From positions 248,001 to 312,000 of the forward strand of contig NZ_JAEFCA010000005.1 in assembly GCF_016405855.1 (NCBI RefSeq): a stretch of DNA of 64,000 nucleotides, read 5' to 3'. Below the pieces are notes generated by a model. The model was not told the DNA's origin and did not search any database. It was given only the letters and a program-made list of their open reading frames with translations. This DNA comes from Flavobacterium sp. IB48 (GTDB lineage: Bacteria > Bacteroidota > Bacteroidia > Flavobacteriales > Flavobacteriaceae). This document shows positions 45,071-53,985 of the stretch, piece after piece; the first letter of the stretch is position 1, and each line of letters starts with the position of its first letter. Both the position numbers and the translations under genes were made by a program.

Positions 45071-45514
45071 ATGTATTTTAAATCAACTTTTTTCGAAGAT
45101 TATCAAATCGACGACAAACGAATAACTTTAGGCAGAACCATTACAGAAACCGATTTTGTGGTTCATGCCGGACACACGGGAGATTTCTTTCCTCATCACA
45201 TGGACGAAGAATGGTGCAAAACTCAGCCATTCGGACAAAGAATTGCGCACGGAACCATGGTTTTTGCGATCGGAATTGGATTAACAGCATCTGAAATAAA
45301 CCCCGAAGCTTTTTCTAGAGGTTACGACAAAATGCGTTTTGTAAAACCAGTTCATATCGGCGATACTATTCACTCTGAAGTAACTATTTCTGAAAAAGGT
45401 GAAGCCAAAAATCCAGAAATGGGAGCTGTTACAGAACACGTGGAAATTATTAACCAAAGAGGTGAAGTAGTTCTTGTTTGTGATCACCTTTTATTTGTAA
45501 AAAGAAAATCTTAA
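45071..45514 (+). CDS. MaoC-family hydratase/dehydratase
   Basis: The 147-residue protein has a single hot-dog fold with the hydratase-2 motif. Asp38 and His43 lie in GDFFPHHMD, and the substrate-gating RIAHGTM follows at 57-63. In the usual motif (GD-x-N-P-[LIV]-H) an asparagine occupies position 40; here it is Phe. MaoC enzymes add or remove water at the 2,3 position of acyl-CoAs, including mesaconyl-CoA. Placed with two CoA-transferases, it is the most likely next step on the CoA ester. It is 106 bases after the Gfo/Idh gene. Confidence 0.88.
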   Translation: MYFKSTFFEDYQIDDKRITLGRTITETDFVVHAGHTGDFFPHHMDEEWCKTQPFGQRIAHGTMVFAIGIGLTASEINPEAFSRGYDKMRFVKPVHIGDTIHSEVTISEKGEAKNPEMGAVTEHVEIINQRGEVVLVCDHLLFVKRKS

Positions 45515-45532
45515 ATAATAGCTTTATAACAA

Positions 45533-45608
45533 TCTCGCAAAGTCGCAAAGACGCAGAGTTAAAAGTAAAGCAATTTGAAATACTTTGCGATTCTGCGACT
45601 TTGCGAGA
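45533..45608. repeat. TCTCGCAAAGTCGCA inverted repeat upstream of the FucP-like gene
   Basis: TCTCGCAAAGTCGCA at 45533-45547 and its exact complement at 45594-45608 frame a degenerate middle. The element covers an in-frame TTG at 45585 that would extend the permease by 19 residues, so that start is very unlikely. Confidence 0.7.
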
Positions 45609-45641
45609 ACCACTAAAAAACAACTTAAAACTATCACACGA

Positions 45642-46946
45642 ATGCAAATTACAAACCAAGCCGGCGATCTACATGAAGTGCCAACAGAAGGAGGAAATCA
45701 AAAGCAATATCTTTTGCCTTTTATCCTCGTTACATGCCTATTTTTTCTGTGGGGAATGGCCCACAACTTAGATTCAGTTTTAATTCCGCACTTGAAAAAA
45801 GCTTGCGAATTAAATAATCGCCAGTCTACTCTAATTGATACCTCTGTATTCTTTGCTTACTTCATTATGGCGATTCCTGCAGGAATGCTGATTAAAAGAT
45901 TTGGTTATAAAAACAGTATCATAACTGGATTATTAGTTTTTGCTGTTGGAGCCTTTTTGTTCGTTCCAGCAGCTAATACCAGAACTTACGAATTGTTTCT
46001 ATTTGCTCTTTTTGTAATTGGATGCGGTTTAACTATCTTAGAAACTAGTGCAAACCCATACGCAGCGATTTTAGGGCCAGCAGAATCTTCTTCAAAAAGA
46101 TTGAATTTAGCGGCTTCTTTCAACGGATTAGCAGCAATGGTAGCTCCTATTGTAGGTTCGCTATTTATCTTATCTGGAACAAATCATACAAAAGAACAAA
46201 TGGCGGCAATGCCTGAAGCTGAAAAAGCGGCTTATTTATTGGGCGAAGCTGCTTCTGTAAAAATGCCTTATATTGTTTTGGGGAGCATCTTAGTTTTGGT
46301 TGCTGTTATATTTTATTTCGTACAATTACCTTCAATGAAAGCGACTCATGCTGAAGCTGAAATTAAACCAGGATTTTTCTCTGTTTTAAAATTCAGACAT
46401 TTAAGCTGGGGTGTTGTAGCTCAATTTTTCTATGTTGGTGCGCAGGTTTGTATCACAAGTTTCTTTATCAGAATTGCACAGCAAGGAGCTGGATTAGATG
46501 AAAAAACGGCTGGATATTATTTAGGAATCTATGGTTTCCTTTTTATGGCAGGACGTTTTATTGGAACTTTCTTTTTACGTTTCGTAAAAGATTATGTTTT
46601 ATTGTCAATCTACTGCGTAATGAGTGTTTTATTATGTTTAGTTGCAATTTACGGTTCTGGAATTGCGGTTATTTATGCTCTTGGAGGAATTGGGTTCTTT
46701 ATGTCAATTATGTTCCCAACAATTTTCTCTTTAGGAATTAAAGGCTTAAAATCGAATACAGAAACGGGTTCTTCTTGGTTAGTAATGTCAATCGTTGGAG
46801 GTGCAATTATTCCTTACGGAATGGGAACTTTAATCGATATGAATCACGATGATATTCAGTCAGGATATATTATTCCGCTAGTTTGTTTCTTGATTATTCT
46901 TTCTTTTGGGGCTTTTGGCCATAAGGTGAAAGCGGTTTCTGAATAG
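45642..46946 (+). CDS. fucP: L-fucose:H+ symporter-like permease (FucP, MFS/FHS family)
   Basis: With the ATG at 45642 the protein has 434 residues and about twelve membrane segments. It aligns with E. coli FucP through FFLWGMAHNL, AIPAGMLIKRFGYK, the LETSANP block with the key glutamate, and RLNLAASFNG. E. coli Asp46 in NLND corresponds to Ser here, while the preceding position is Asp (NLDS), a shift apparently common in Bacteroidota relatives. It should import L-fucose or a related sugar such as L-galactose with protons. It ends the CoA-transferase operon and supplies substrate for the enzymes at 34988-38573. Confidence 0.8.
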   Translation: MQITNQAGDLHEVPTEGGNQKQYLLPFILVTCLFFLWGMAHNLDSVLIPHLKKACELNNRQSTLIDTSVFFAYFIMAIPAGMLIKRFGYKNSIITGLLVFAVGAFLFVPAANTRTYELFLFALFVIGCGLTILETSANPYAAILGPAESSSKRLNLAASFNGLAAMVAPIVGSLFILSGTNHTKEQMAAMPEAEKAAYLLGEAASVKMPYIVLGSILVLVAVIFYFVQLPSMKATHAEAEIKPGFFSVLKFRHLSWGVVAQFFYVGAQVCITSFFIRIAQQGAGLDEKTAGYYLGIYGFLFMAGRFIGTFFLRFVKDYVLLSIYCVMSVLLCLVAIYGSGIAVIYALGGIGFFMSIMFPTIFSLGIKGLKSNTETGSSWLVMSIVGGAIIPYGMGTLIDMNHDDIQSGYIIPLVCFLIILSFGAFGHKVKAVSE

Positions 46947-46988
46947 TTTTTTTGCCACAGATTATTTGGATTAAAAAGGATTTTTTTT

Positions 46989-47253
46989 AGCCACTAATTT
47001 CACGAATTAACACAAATTTATTTTAATAAAAAATTTAAATATCAATTGCCTCCAGCTTTAGCTGGAGGTTTTTTGTTTATCCAAATAAAAGGCTTTAGCC
47101 AAACTTTTGCGCCTAGTTTGGCTAAAGCCAATAAATGTAGAATCTAGTAACCTCCAGCTAAAGCTGGAGGCAATTCATTTTAGCTACGAATTAGCATAAA
47201 TTACACCCTTTTATAAAAATAAAAATTCGTGCTAATTCGTGAAATTAGTGGCT
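46989..47253. repeat. Nested repeats: AGCCACTAATTTCACGAATT arms around a CCTCCAGCTTTAGCTGGAGG element
   Basis: AGCCACTAATTTCACGAATT (46989-47008) is matched by its exact reverse complement at 47234-47253. Between them lies copy 3 of the TTGCCTCCAGCTTTAGCTGG element (47046-47174). A TTTTGCCACAGATTA word precedes at 46950. With the terminator at 47266 this fills the 361-base gap between two convergent genes; no gene is seen. Confidence 0.8.
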
Positions 47254-47265
47254 ATATAATAATCA

Positions 47266-47291
47266 AAAACGCCTCCAATTGGAGGCGTTTT
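47266..47291. terminator. Two-way terminator between convergent genes
   Basis: A perfect 11-base stem, AAAACGCCTCC-AATT-GGAGGCGTTTT, with A and T tracts on both sides. It can stop both the FucP operon on the plus strand and the small exported protein gene on the minus strand, whose stop codon is 17 bases away. Confidence 0.85.
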
Positions 47292-47307
47292 CTTTTAGTC
47301 ATGTTTA

Positions 47308-47784
47308 TTAATGGTGTTTGCCATTACCGTGATCGTGGTTCTTGTCTGACTTATTTTCTTTGTTTTTTCCTTTATCATTTCCGTAATGATTTCCGTTGTT
47401 GCCTTTTGGTTTTTCTCCTCTATTTTTTTGAGGTTTTCCGTGGTAACCTTTCGGATATTCAGTTCTGTGTTTTGTGTGATAATAGTACGGAGCATCTCCT
47501 CTATAATCTGTCAAAACTACTTTATAACCAGAATACAAATCATAATTTCTATATCTTGACGGAAGTCTTCTTTCACGAACCCATTTTCCGCTGTTGTCGT
47601 AAATAAATACGCTTTGATTTACATCATAATATACATCGATGTCTGGCAAATAATAGTATCTGCTGTTGTCGTAACCTAACGGTCCCCAATTTGGAGGTGT
47701 ACCAATATTTACATTTACTGATACCTGAGCTTGAGCAAAAAATGCACTCATAAAAAGCACTGAGGCGAATATAAACTTTTTCAT
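47308..47784 (-). CDS. Small exported protein with basic, Asn/Gly/His/Lys-rich tail
   Basis: The 158-residue protein has a signal peptide (FMSAFFAQAQ) and a Tyr-rich globular part (about 30-105, with YYYLPDIDVYYDVNQSVFIYD). A low-complexity tail (about 110-158) ends DHGNGKHH. No enzymatic motif is seen. Similar small secreted proteins are common in Flavobacterium, and their function is unknown to me. The His-rich end could bind metal ions. It stands alone between the FucP and efflux operons. Confidence 0.7.
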   Translation of the reverse strand: MKKFIFASVLFMSAFFAQAQVSVNVNIGTPPNWGPLGYDNSRYYYLPDIDVYYDVNQSVFIYDNSGKWVRERRLPSRYRNYDLYSGYKVVLTDYRGDAPYYYHTKHRTEYPKGYHGKPQKNRGEKPKGNNGNHYGNDKGKNKENKSDKNHDHGNGKHH

Positions 47785-47919
47785 TTCTTTAGAATTTAAA
47801 TGTTAATCTTAGTAGATATTAATCGAAAGTAATGCCAAAGATTTACGATTCAAGCATTCATTATACAAAATCATCAAACTAATCGACGGAGAGCGTTTTT
47901 TAAACGACGTACTTTTCAA

Positions 47920-47948
47920 AAAACCGTCTCAGGTTTTGAGACGGTTTT
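47920..47948 (-). terminator. Terminator of the efflux operon
   Basis: An 11-base stem AAAACCGTCTC/GAGACGGTTTT with a 7-base loop and a T-run in the leftward direction, 15 bases after the stop of the outer membrane channel gene. Confidence 0.85.
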
Positions 47949-47963
47949 TATCATTATAAACAA

Positions 47964-49370
47964 TTATTTCCAACCACCACCCAACGCTCTGTACAAATTA
48001 ATAACAGCTTGTAATTTTTGCAGGTTATCATTAACTCCGTTCAATTGTGCTGCTAAAAGATTTTGTTGAGATGTTAATACATCTGTATAGTTAGTTGCCG
48101 AACTGTATTCTAAAAGTTCTTGTGTAAAGTCGACTGCTTTTTCTAAAGCTGCAATTTGTTTCGCTCTAGAATCTTCTTTTTCAACAGCCATTTGGTACGC
48201 ATACAAAGCATTTGAAACTTCCTGACCAGCCACTAAAAGACTTTGTTGGAAATTGTTGTATGCTTGCAATTGTTGTGACTGCGCTGTAGTCAATCTCATT
48301 TTATTTAAACCATGATTAAATAAAGGCTGTGTCAATCCTCCAATAATCGAATAAAAAATAGAGTGGCTGAAGAAATCATTCAACTCTAAATTTGAAAATC
48401 CTGTACTTGCTGTAAGCGTCAAACTAGGGTAAAAATAAGTTTTAGCCAAATTAGTCGACTCAAAAGCGACTCTGAAATTAAATTCCGCTTGACGGACATC
48501 AGGACGATTATTCAATAACTGTGCTGGCATTCCGATTGCGATTTGTTCAGGAATAATTTGTGTTCCCAAAACACCTCTATCAATTGGCCCAGGCCCTTGT
48601 CCAAGTAAAATATTTAAAGCATTTTCGGTTTCACGAATGCTTTGTTTCAAATCTGGAATCAAAACTTCAGCAGCGTGCTGATTGGCCTCACTCTGAACAA
48701 CAGCGGCACCAGTTACAATTGCTCCTTCTTTTAAAGCTTTAATGGTTGCAACGTTTTCGATACGGCTTTTTAAGGTTTCTTCCGTAATTTTTAACGATTC
48801 ATCATACGATAATAACAAGAAGTAATTATTAGCAATATCTGCAATTAATTGCGTCTGAACGGCTTGTTTTGCAGCATCTGAAGCTAAATAAGTTGCTAAA
48901 GCTGCTCTTTTAGAACTGCTTAATTTTCCCCAAACATCAATTTCCCAAGAACTGCTTACGCCTAATTTGTAAGTAGTTGTTAAAGTATTAATATTGATTC
49001 CTGCCGGAAAGTTTAATCCTGCCTGAGATTGCTTGTTATGCGTTACGTTTGCATCCAATTGTAAGCTTGGGTAATAAGCCAATTTACTCTGACGCAAAGA
49101 AGCTCTTGCCTGAACAATATTCTCAATTGCATTTTTCAGATTCAAGTTTTGTTCTAAACCTTTCTGGATTAATGCATTTAATTTTTCATCTTTAAAAACA
49201 GTATTCCAAGGCATGTCTGCAATTGTAGTCGAATCGGTTGTACTCTGATCGCGATACAATTGATCTGTTTTTAAAGTTGTGGGACGTTCGTATTTCTTGG
49301 TAACAGAGCACGCACTAATGAGTGCGGCTGTTATTACCAGTAAAATATATTTATTAGAACTATTCGTCAT
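47964..49370 (-). CDS. Outer membrane efflux lipoprotein (TolC/OprM, NodT type)
   Basis: The 468-residue lipoprotein has its acceptor cysteine in ALISAC (Cys21) and two repeats of the OEP coiled-coil/beta-barrel unit. Typical segments are PWNTVFKDEKLNALIQKGLEQN at the start, NNRPDVRQAEFNFRVAFESTNLAKTYFYPSLTL near the second repeat, and GGLTQPLFNHG. It forms the outer membrane channel of a tripartite pump. It is the last gene of the leftward operon, 18 bases after the RND gene. Confidence 0.92.
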   Translation of the reverse strand: MTNSSNKYILLVITAALISACSVTKKYERPTTLKTDQLYRDQSTTDSTTIADMPWNTVFKDEKLNALIQKGLEQNLNLKNAIENIVQARASLRQSKLAYYPSLQLDANVTHNKQSQAGLNFPAGININTLTTTYKLGVSSSWEIDVWGKLSSSKRAALATYLASDAAKQAVQTQLIADIANNYFLLLSYDESLKITEETLKSRIENVATIKALKEGAIVTGAAVVQSEANQHAAEVLIPDLKQSIRETENALNILLGQGPGPIDRGVLGTQIIPEQIAIGMPAQLLNNRPDVRQAEFNFRVAFESTNLAKTYFYPSLTLTASTGFSNLELNDFFSHSIFYSIIGGLTQPLFNHGLNKMRLTTAQSQQLQAYNNFQQSLLVAGQEVSNALYAYQMAVEKEDSRAKQIAALEKAVDFTQELLEYSSATNYTDVLTSQQNLLAAQLNGVNDNLQKLQAVINLYRALGGGWK

Positions 49371-49388
49371 TTTTGTTGTAATTAAATT

Positions 49389-52300
49389 TTACTCTTTGTG
49401 AGCTTCTATTAAATGAATTTCGTCTTCATCATCATCGTCATCATCATAACCATCTTTCGCTGGACCACTTATTCTTTCTTGCAAATTTTGGAAAATGATA
49501 AACAGAACTGGAATAACAAATACTCCTAAAATGGTTCCGATTAACATACCTCCAACGGCACCAGTCCCAATAGATTTATTACCAACAGCACCTGCACCTT
49601 TGGCAAACATCAACGGAACTAATCCTAAAATAAAGGCAAACGAAGTCATCAGAATTGGACGTAAACGCGCTACTGCTCCTTCAATAGCAGCTTGTACAAT
49701 TGGAAGTCCTTTTCTTCTTCTATCCAAAGCAAATTCGACAATCAAGATACCGTTCTTCGCTAAAAGTCCGATAAGCATGATTAAGGAAATCTGCAGGTAA
49801 ATATTACTATTTAATTTAAAAATAATCGAGAATAAATACGCTCCTGCTAATCCAAACGGAATTGATAATAATACTGCAAATGGCAAAATGTAACTTTCGT
49901 ATTGTGCACTCAGTAAGAAATAAACGAAAACCAAACATAAAAGGAAAATGAATATCGTTTCACTTCCTGAAGCTAATTCCTCACGCGTTAAACCTGAAAA
50001 CTCATATCCATAACCTGCAGGAAGATTTTCCGCTGCCACTTCCTGAATTGCTTTAATAGCATCTCCAGAACTATAACCTGGTTTTGGTGCTCCTGTAATC
50101 GAAATTGAGGTAAATAAGTTAAATCTCGAAATAGATTCTGGTCCAAAAACTCTGGTCATTTTTACAAACTCGGTAATTGGCGCCATGTTTCCTGCGCTGT
50201 TTCGAACGAAAATTTTATTCAATCCCTCTGTATTAGCTCTAAATTCAGGAGCTGCTTGAACCATTACACGGTATTGTTTTCCGAATTTATTGAAATTCGA
50301 AGCATACAATCCTCCGTAATATCCTTGCATGGTCGACAGAATAGTATTTACAGAAACTCCTGCATCTTTCGCTTTCGCTAAATTAATATCCATCATATAC
50401 TGAGGGAAACCAGGGTTGAACGGCGTTGTCGCATATTGAATTTCCGGACGTTCCGATAATTTCGCTAAGAATTCATTATTCACTTTATAGAATTCAGAAG
50501 TCGTATGTCCTCCTTTATCCTGCAATTGGAATTCGAATCCACCACTTTGTCCAAAACCTTGGATAGTTGGAGGCGAAATGAAGAAAATACTTGCTTCACG
50601 AATACCGCTTGTTTTAGCAAAAAGCTGTCCAATAACATCATCAACACTTAAATCACGCTGATCCCAAGGATATAATTTTACAATTACCATACTGTAGGCA
50701 CTACCTGCTCCAGCCGTAAAGTTCTGTCCGACAATACGAAGTGTATTTTTAACTCCAGGAATGGTTTTCGCAATACTATCTACCCTTTTAGCAATAATAT
50801 CCGATCGTTCCATAGAAGCTGATGGCGGCAAACTAATATTAGCGAAAACAGTTCCTTGATCTTCCGAAGGTACGAAAGCAGAAGGCGTAGTTTTCATCAT
50901 ATAAACCAACGCAGCACCAGCAATTACAATTGAGGCCAATGCAATCCATTTTTTCGCAGAAAGGAAACTTACAGAACGTTTGTATCGTGCTGTAACATTA
51001 TCGAATGCCACGTTAAATGAAGTATAAAAACGCTGTAAATAACTTTTATGTTTGTGATCATCTGCATGCGGTTTCAATAAAAGCGCACATAAAGCCGGAC
51101 TCAAAGTCAAGGCATTTACTGCCGAAAGAATAATCGCAACCGCCAGTGTAATACCAAACTGTTTGTAGAATACCCCAGTTGATCCGTTAATAAAGGTTAC
51201 TGGAATAAATACCGCAGCCATTACCAAAGTAATCGAAATAATCGCTCCCGAAATTTCGTCCATCGCGTGAATAGTCGCTTTTTTAGCCGACTTATATCCG
51301 TGGTCGAGTTTGGCGTGAACAGCCTCGACGACGACAATCGCATCATCGACCACAATACCAATGGCGAGTACCATTGCAAAAAGCGTCAATAAGTTGATCG
51401 TAAATCCGAATAAATTCAGGAAGAAGAATGTACCCACAATCGCAACCGGAACCGCAATTGCCGGAATTAAAGTCGATCTAAAATCCTGAAGGAAAATAAA
51501 TACTACGATGAAAACCAATATAAAGGCTTCAACCAAAGTGTGAATTACTTTTTCAATAGAAGCATCCAAGTTCTCGTTAACATCCACCATAATAGTGTAC
51601 TTCATTCCTTTTGGGAAACTTTTTGCAGCTTCTTCAATCAGTTTTTTAGAATTGATAATTACATCACGAGCATTAGATCCAGGAGTCTGGCTAATCGCCA
51701 TTGCTGCCGATTCTACTCCGTTTGTTTTAATCGTTGACGAATAACTTAAAGATCCTAATTCTACTTTAGCTACATCTTTAAGTCTAAGCATCTGTCCATT
51801 TCCAACAGATTTTATAACAATGTCTCCAAATTCCTGAGCACTTGTTAAACGTCCTTTGTATTTAATTACATATTGAAATGCCTGATTTCCGTTTTCACCA
51901 AATTTACCTGGTGCTGCTTCGATATTTTGTTCTGCTAAAGCTGCCGAAATATCACTTGGAATCAGTTTGTATTGTTGCATTATGTCTGGTTTCAGCCAGA
52001 TTCTCATCGAGTAATCTTTGGCACCAAAAACCGTTACATCTCCTACCCCAACTACACGCTGAATTTGCGGTACAAGGTTAATCTTTGCATAGTTTTGAAG
52101 AAACGTCTGATCGTAAGCTTTATCATCACTATATAAAGAGAAAATCAATAAGTTACTACTCTGACTTTTGGTTACTGTAACCCCAGCCTGAGTTACCTCC
52201 ACTGGCAATAAACTTGTTGCTCTAGAAACCCTGTTCTGAACGTTTACCGCAGCTAAATCAGGATTTGTTCCTACTTTAAAGAAAACTTTGATCGAAGCAT

Positions 52301-52559
52301 TTCCGTCATTTGTAGCTGTAGAAGTCATGTAAGTCATGTTTTCTACACCATTAATCTGCTCCTCAAGCGGAATCACGATACTTTTAAGTACCACATCTGC
52401 ATTGGCTCCAGTATAACTTGCCGCAACGTTTACAGTTGGTGGCGCGATATCCGGATATTGGGAAATCGGTAACTCAATTAGGCCTAAAACACCTAAGATG
52501 ACGATAATAACAGATATTACCGTCGAGAGTACGGGTCTTTGTATAAATTTTTTAAACAT
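49389..52559 (-). CDS. RND multidrug efflux pump, HAE1 (AcrB) type
   Basis: The 1056-residue inner membrane protein has twelve membrane segments and two large periplasmic loops. It shows the HAE1 start FIQRPVLSTVISVIIVILG, the proton-relay pair in GIVVDDAIVVVEAV, and FALGLVPLMFAKGAGAVGNKSIG near the end. It should export drugs or lipophilic compounds with proton uptake. The C-terminus ends in an unusual run of about ten acidic residues (YDDDDDDEDEI) exposed to the cytoplasm. It lies between the fusion protein and channel genes in one operon. Confidence 0.95.
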   Translation of the reverse strand: MFKKFIQRPVLSTVISVIIVILGVLGLIELPISQYPDIAPPTVNVAASYTGANADVVLKSIVIPLEEQINGVENMTYMTSTATNDGNASIKVFFKVGTNPDLAAVNVQNRVSRATSLLPVEVTQAGVTVTKSQSSNLLIFSLYSDDKAYDQTFLQNYAKINLVPQIQRVVGVGDVTVFGAKDYSMRIWLKPDIMQQYKLIPSDISAALAEQNIEAAPGKFGENGNQAFQYVIKYKGRLTSAQEFGDIVIKSVGNGQMLRLKDVAKVELGSLSYSSTIKTNGVESAAMAISQTPGSNARDVIINSKKLIEEAAKSFPKGMKYTIMVDVNENLDASIEKVIHTLVEAFILVFIVVFIFLQDFRSTLIPAIAVPVAIVGTFFFLNLFGFTINLLTLFAMVLAIGIVVDDAIVVVEAVHAKLDHGYKSAKKATIHAMDEISGAIISITLVMAAVFIPVTFINGSTGVFYKQFGITLAVAIILSAVNALTLSPALCALLLKPHADDHKHKSYLQRFYTSFNVAFDNVTARYKRSVSFLSAKKWIALASIVIAGAALVYMMKTTPSAFVPSEDQGTVFANISLPPSASMERSDIIAKRVDSIAKTIPGVKNTLRIVGQNFTAGAGSAYSMVIVKLYPWDQRDLSVDDVIGQLFAKTSGIREASIFFISPPTIQGFGQSGGFEFQLQDKGGHTTSEFYKVNNEFLAKLSERPEIQYATTPFNPGFPQYMMDINLAKAKDAGVSVNTILSTMQGYYGGLYASNFNKFGKQYRVMVQAAPEFRANTEGLNKIFVRNSAGNMAPITEFVKMTRVFGPESISRFNLFTSISITGAPKPGYSSGDAIKAIQEVAAENLPAGYGYEFSGLTREELASGSETIFIFLLCLVFVYFLLSAQYESYILPFAVLLSIPFGLAGAYLFSIIFKLNSNIYLQISLIMLIGLLAKNGILIVEFALDRRRKGLPIVQAAIEGAVARLRPILMTSFAFILGLVPLMFAKGAGAVGNKSIGTGAVGGMLIGTILGVFVIPVLFIIFQNLQERISGPAKDGYDDDDDDEDEIHLIEAHKE

Positions 52560-52564
52560 TTTTT

Positions 52565-53719
52565 TTATTTTAAATCGGCGTAAACTGCTTCTTGGCTTTG
52601 ATTATTAGGTTTAATTTCAGTTCCTTCTTTCAATGAAGCTACTCCTTCTAATACAATTTCATCTCCAGCTTTTAAACCGCTTGTTACCACATAATAGTTT
52701 CCTGCAGAGTTGTCCAACACTGTGATATTAGCATTTGTCGTCTTTTTGTCCTTTCCTACAACAACTGCAAACATTTTATCTTGTAATTCGAAAGTGGCAC
52801 TTTGAGGAATTATAATGGCGTCTTTAACGTAGTTCGGAATTTGCACTGTAGTACTGCTTCCGCTTCTGATAATTCCTTTTGGATTTGGGAAACGAGCTCT
52901 AAAATTTACAGTACCTGTTTCTGTATTAATTAATCCGTTTACGGTTTCTATTTTTCCTTTTTGATCATAAGTCGAACCATCAGAAAGTACCAAAGAAACA
53001 TCTGGCATGCTTTTAATCTTTTGGTTTAATGAACCTCCTGCGTCTTTAGTAAAATTTAGCAGTACTTTTTCATTCATTGCAAAATAAGCGTATACATTAC
53101 CAATACTTGAAACTGTTGTTAAAGGTTCGGCTGTATTAGAACTTACCAAACTTCCTAATCGGAAAGGAATTGAACCTACAACTCCATTTACCGGACTTGT
53201 AACGGTCGTATAACCTAAATTAACTTTAGCATTTACTAAAGCTGCATTTGCTTGTGCTAGAGATGCCAAAGCTGACTCATAAGTATATTGAGCCGACTCT
53301 AAATCATATTTGCTAATAATTCCTTTTTCAACCAATGGTTTTACTTTATTCACAGCCAATTTAGCCGAACTAACTTCTGCTTGAGCACTTTTAATGCTTG
53401 CTGTCGCAGTACGAACTTGCTGCTCATATTCTGGAGCGCTAATCTTAAATAAAGGCTGTCCTGCTTTAACTACAGCACCTTCATCAACAAAAATTTTATC
53501 AATATAGCCTTCAACTCTTGGGCGAATTTCTATATTTTGCTGTCCTTGGATACTAGCAGGAAAATCGCTGTTTAGTGTCGCTGATTTTAGCTGTAATGTC
53601 ACAGTCTTATATTCTTTAATCTGCGGCGCACCTCCGGCTTGAGCCGATTTATCATTTTTACCGCAAGAAGCGATAATAAGTGATGCTGCGAGGATGCTTA
53701 AAAATGATTGCTTAGTCAT
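52565..53719 (-). CDS. Periplasmic adaptor (MFP) of the RND pump
   Basis: The 384-residue lipoprotein has its acceptor cysteine in SLIIASC (Cys19). The usual adaptor order follows: a lipoyl half (IEIRPRVEGYIDKIFVDEGAVVKAGQPLF), a coiled-coil hairpin (about 85-155), the second lipoyl half (VNGVVGSIPFRLGSLV), and beta-barrel and membrane-proximal domains. It joins the AcrB-like pump to the outer membrane channel. It is the first gene of the operon and diverges from the LytS-type kinase gene, which may regulate it. The divergent gap (53720-53985) holds no clear operator. Confidence 0.93.
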   Translation of the reverse strand: MTKQSFLSILAASLIIASCGKNDKSAQAGGAPQIKEYKTVTLQLKSATLNSDFPASIQGQQNIEIRPRVEGYIDKIFVDEGAVVKAGQPLFKISAPEYEQQVRTATASIKSAQAEVSSAKLAVNKVKPLVEKGIISKYDLESAQYTYESALASLAQANAALVNAKVNLGYTTVTSPVNGVVGSIPFRLGSLVSSNTAEPLTTVSSIGNVYAYFAMNEKVLLNFTKDAGGSLNQKIKSMPDVSLVLSDGSTYDQKGKIETVNGLINTETGTVNFRARFPNPKGIIRSGSSTTVQIPNYVKDAIIIPQSATFELQDKMFAVVVGKDKKTTNANITVLDNSAGNYYVVTSGLKAGDEIVLEGVASLKEGTEIKPNNQSQEAVYADLK

Positions 53720-53985
53720 TGTGAAAAATGTGTAATTATCGATTATATGTGAACAAAAGAAATAAAATATAAGATACGAAATTTTTCAAATAGACGAACA
53801 GCAAGAGACAATCGATAAAGGCAAGATGAGAACCGATGGTTTTATTTAAAATATTAAACAAGCGTTTAATTTTCATCTTATCGGCTCTAAAATGCTTTTT
53901 AGAGACTCTAAATCCCGTTTTGGCGATTACCCCAAAATTGTATTTGAATAAAATGTAATATTGTCCATAAATATCAAGAATTACA

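Noticed and set aside
45585..45641. TTG start that would lengthen the FucP-like permease by 19 residues
   Set aside because: The codons fall inside an inverted repeat (45533-45608) and encode a hydrophilic stretch foreign to the family; ATG at 45642 gives a normal start.
47229..47606. Plus-strand frame of 125 codons over the small exported protein gene
   Set aside because: It is antisense to a gene with a clear signal peptide and begins in a palindromic repeat; its composition (Cys, Phe and Tyr rich) is typical of antisense frames.
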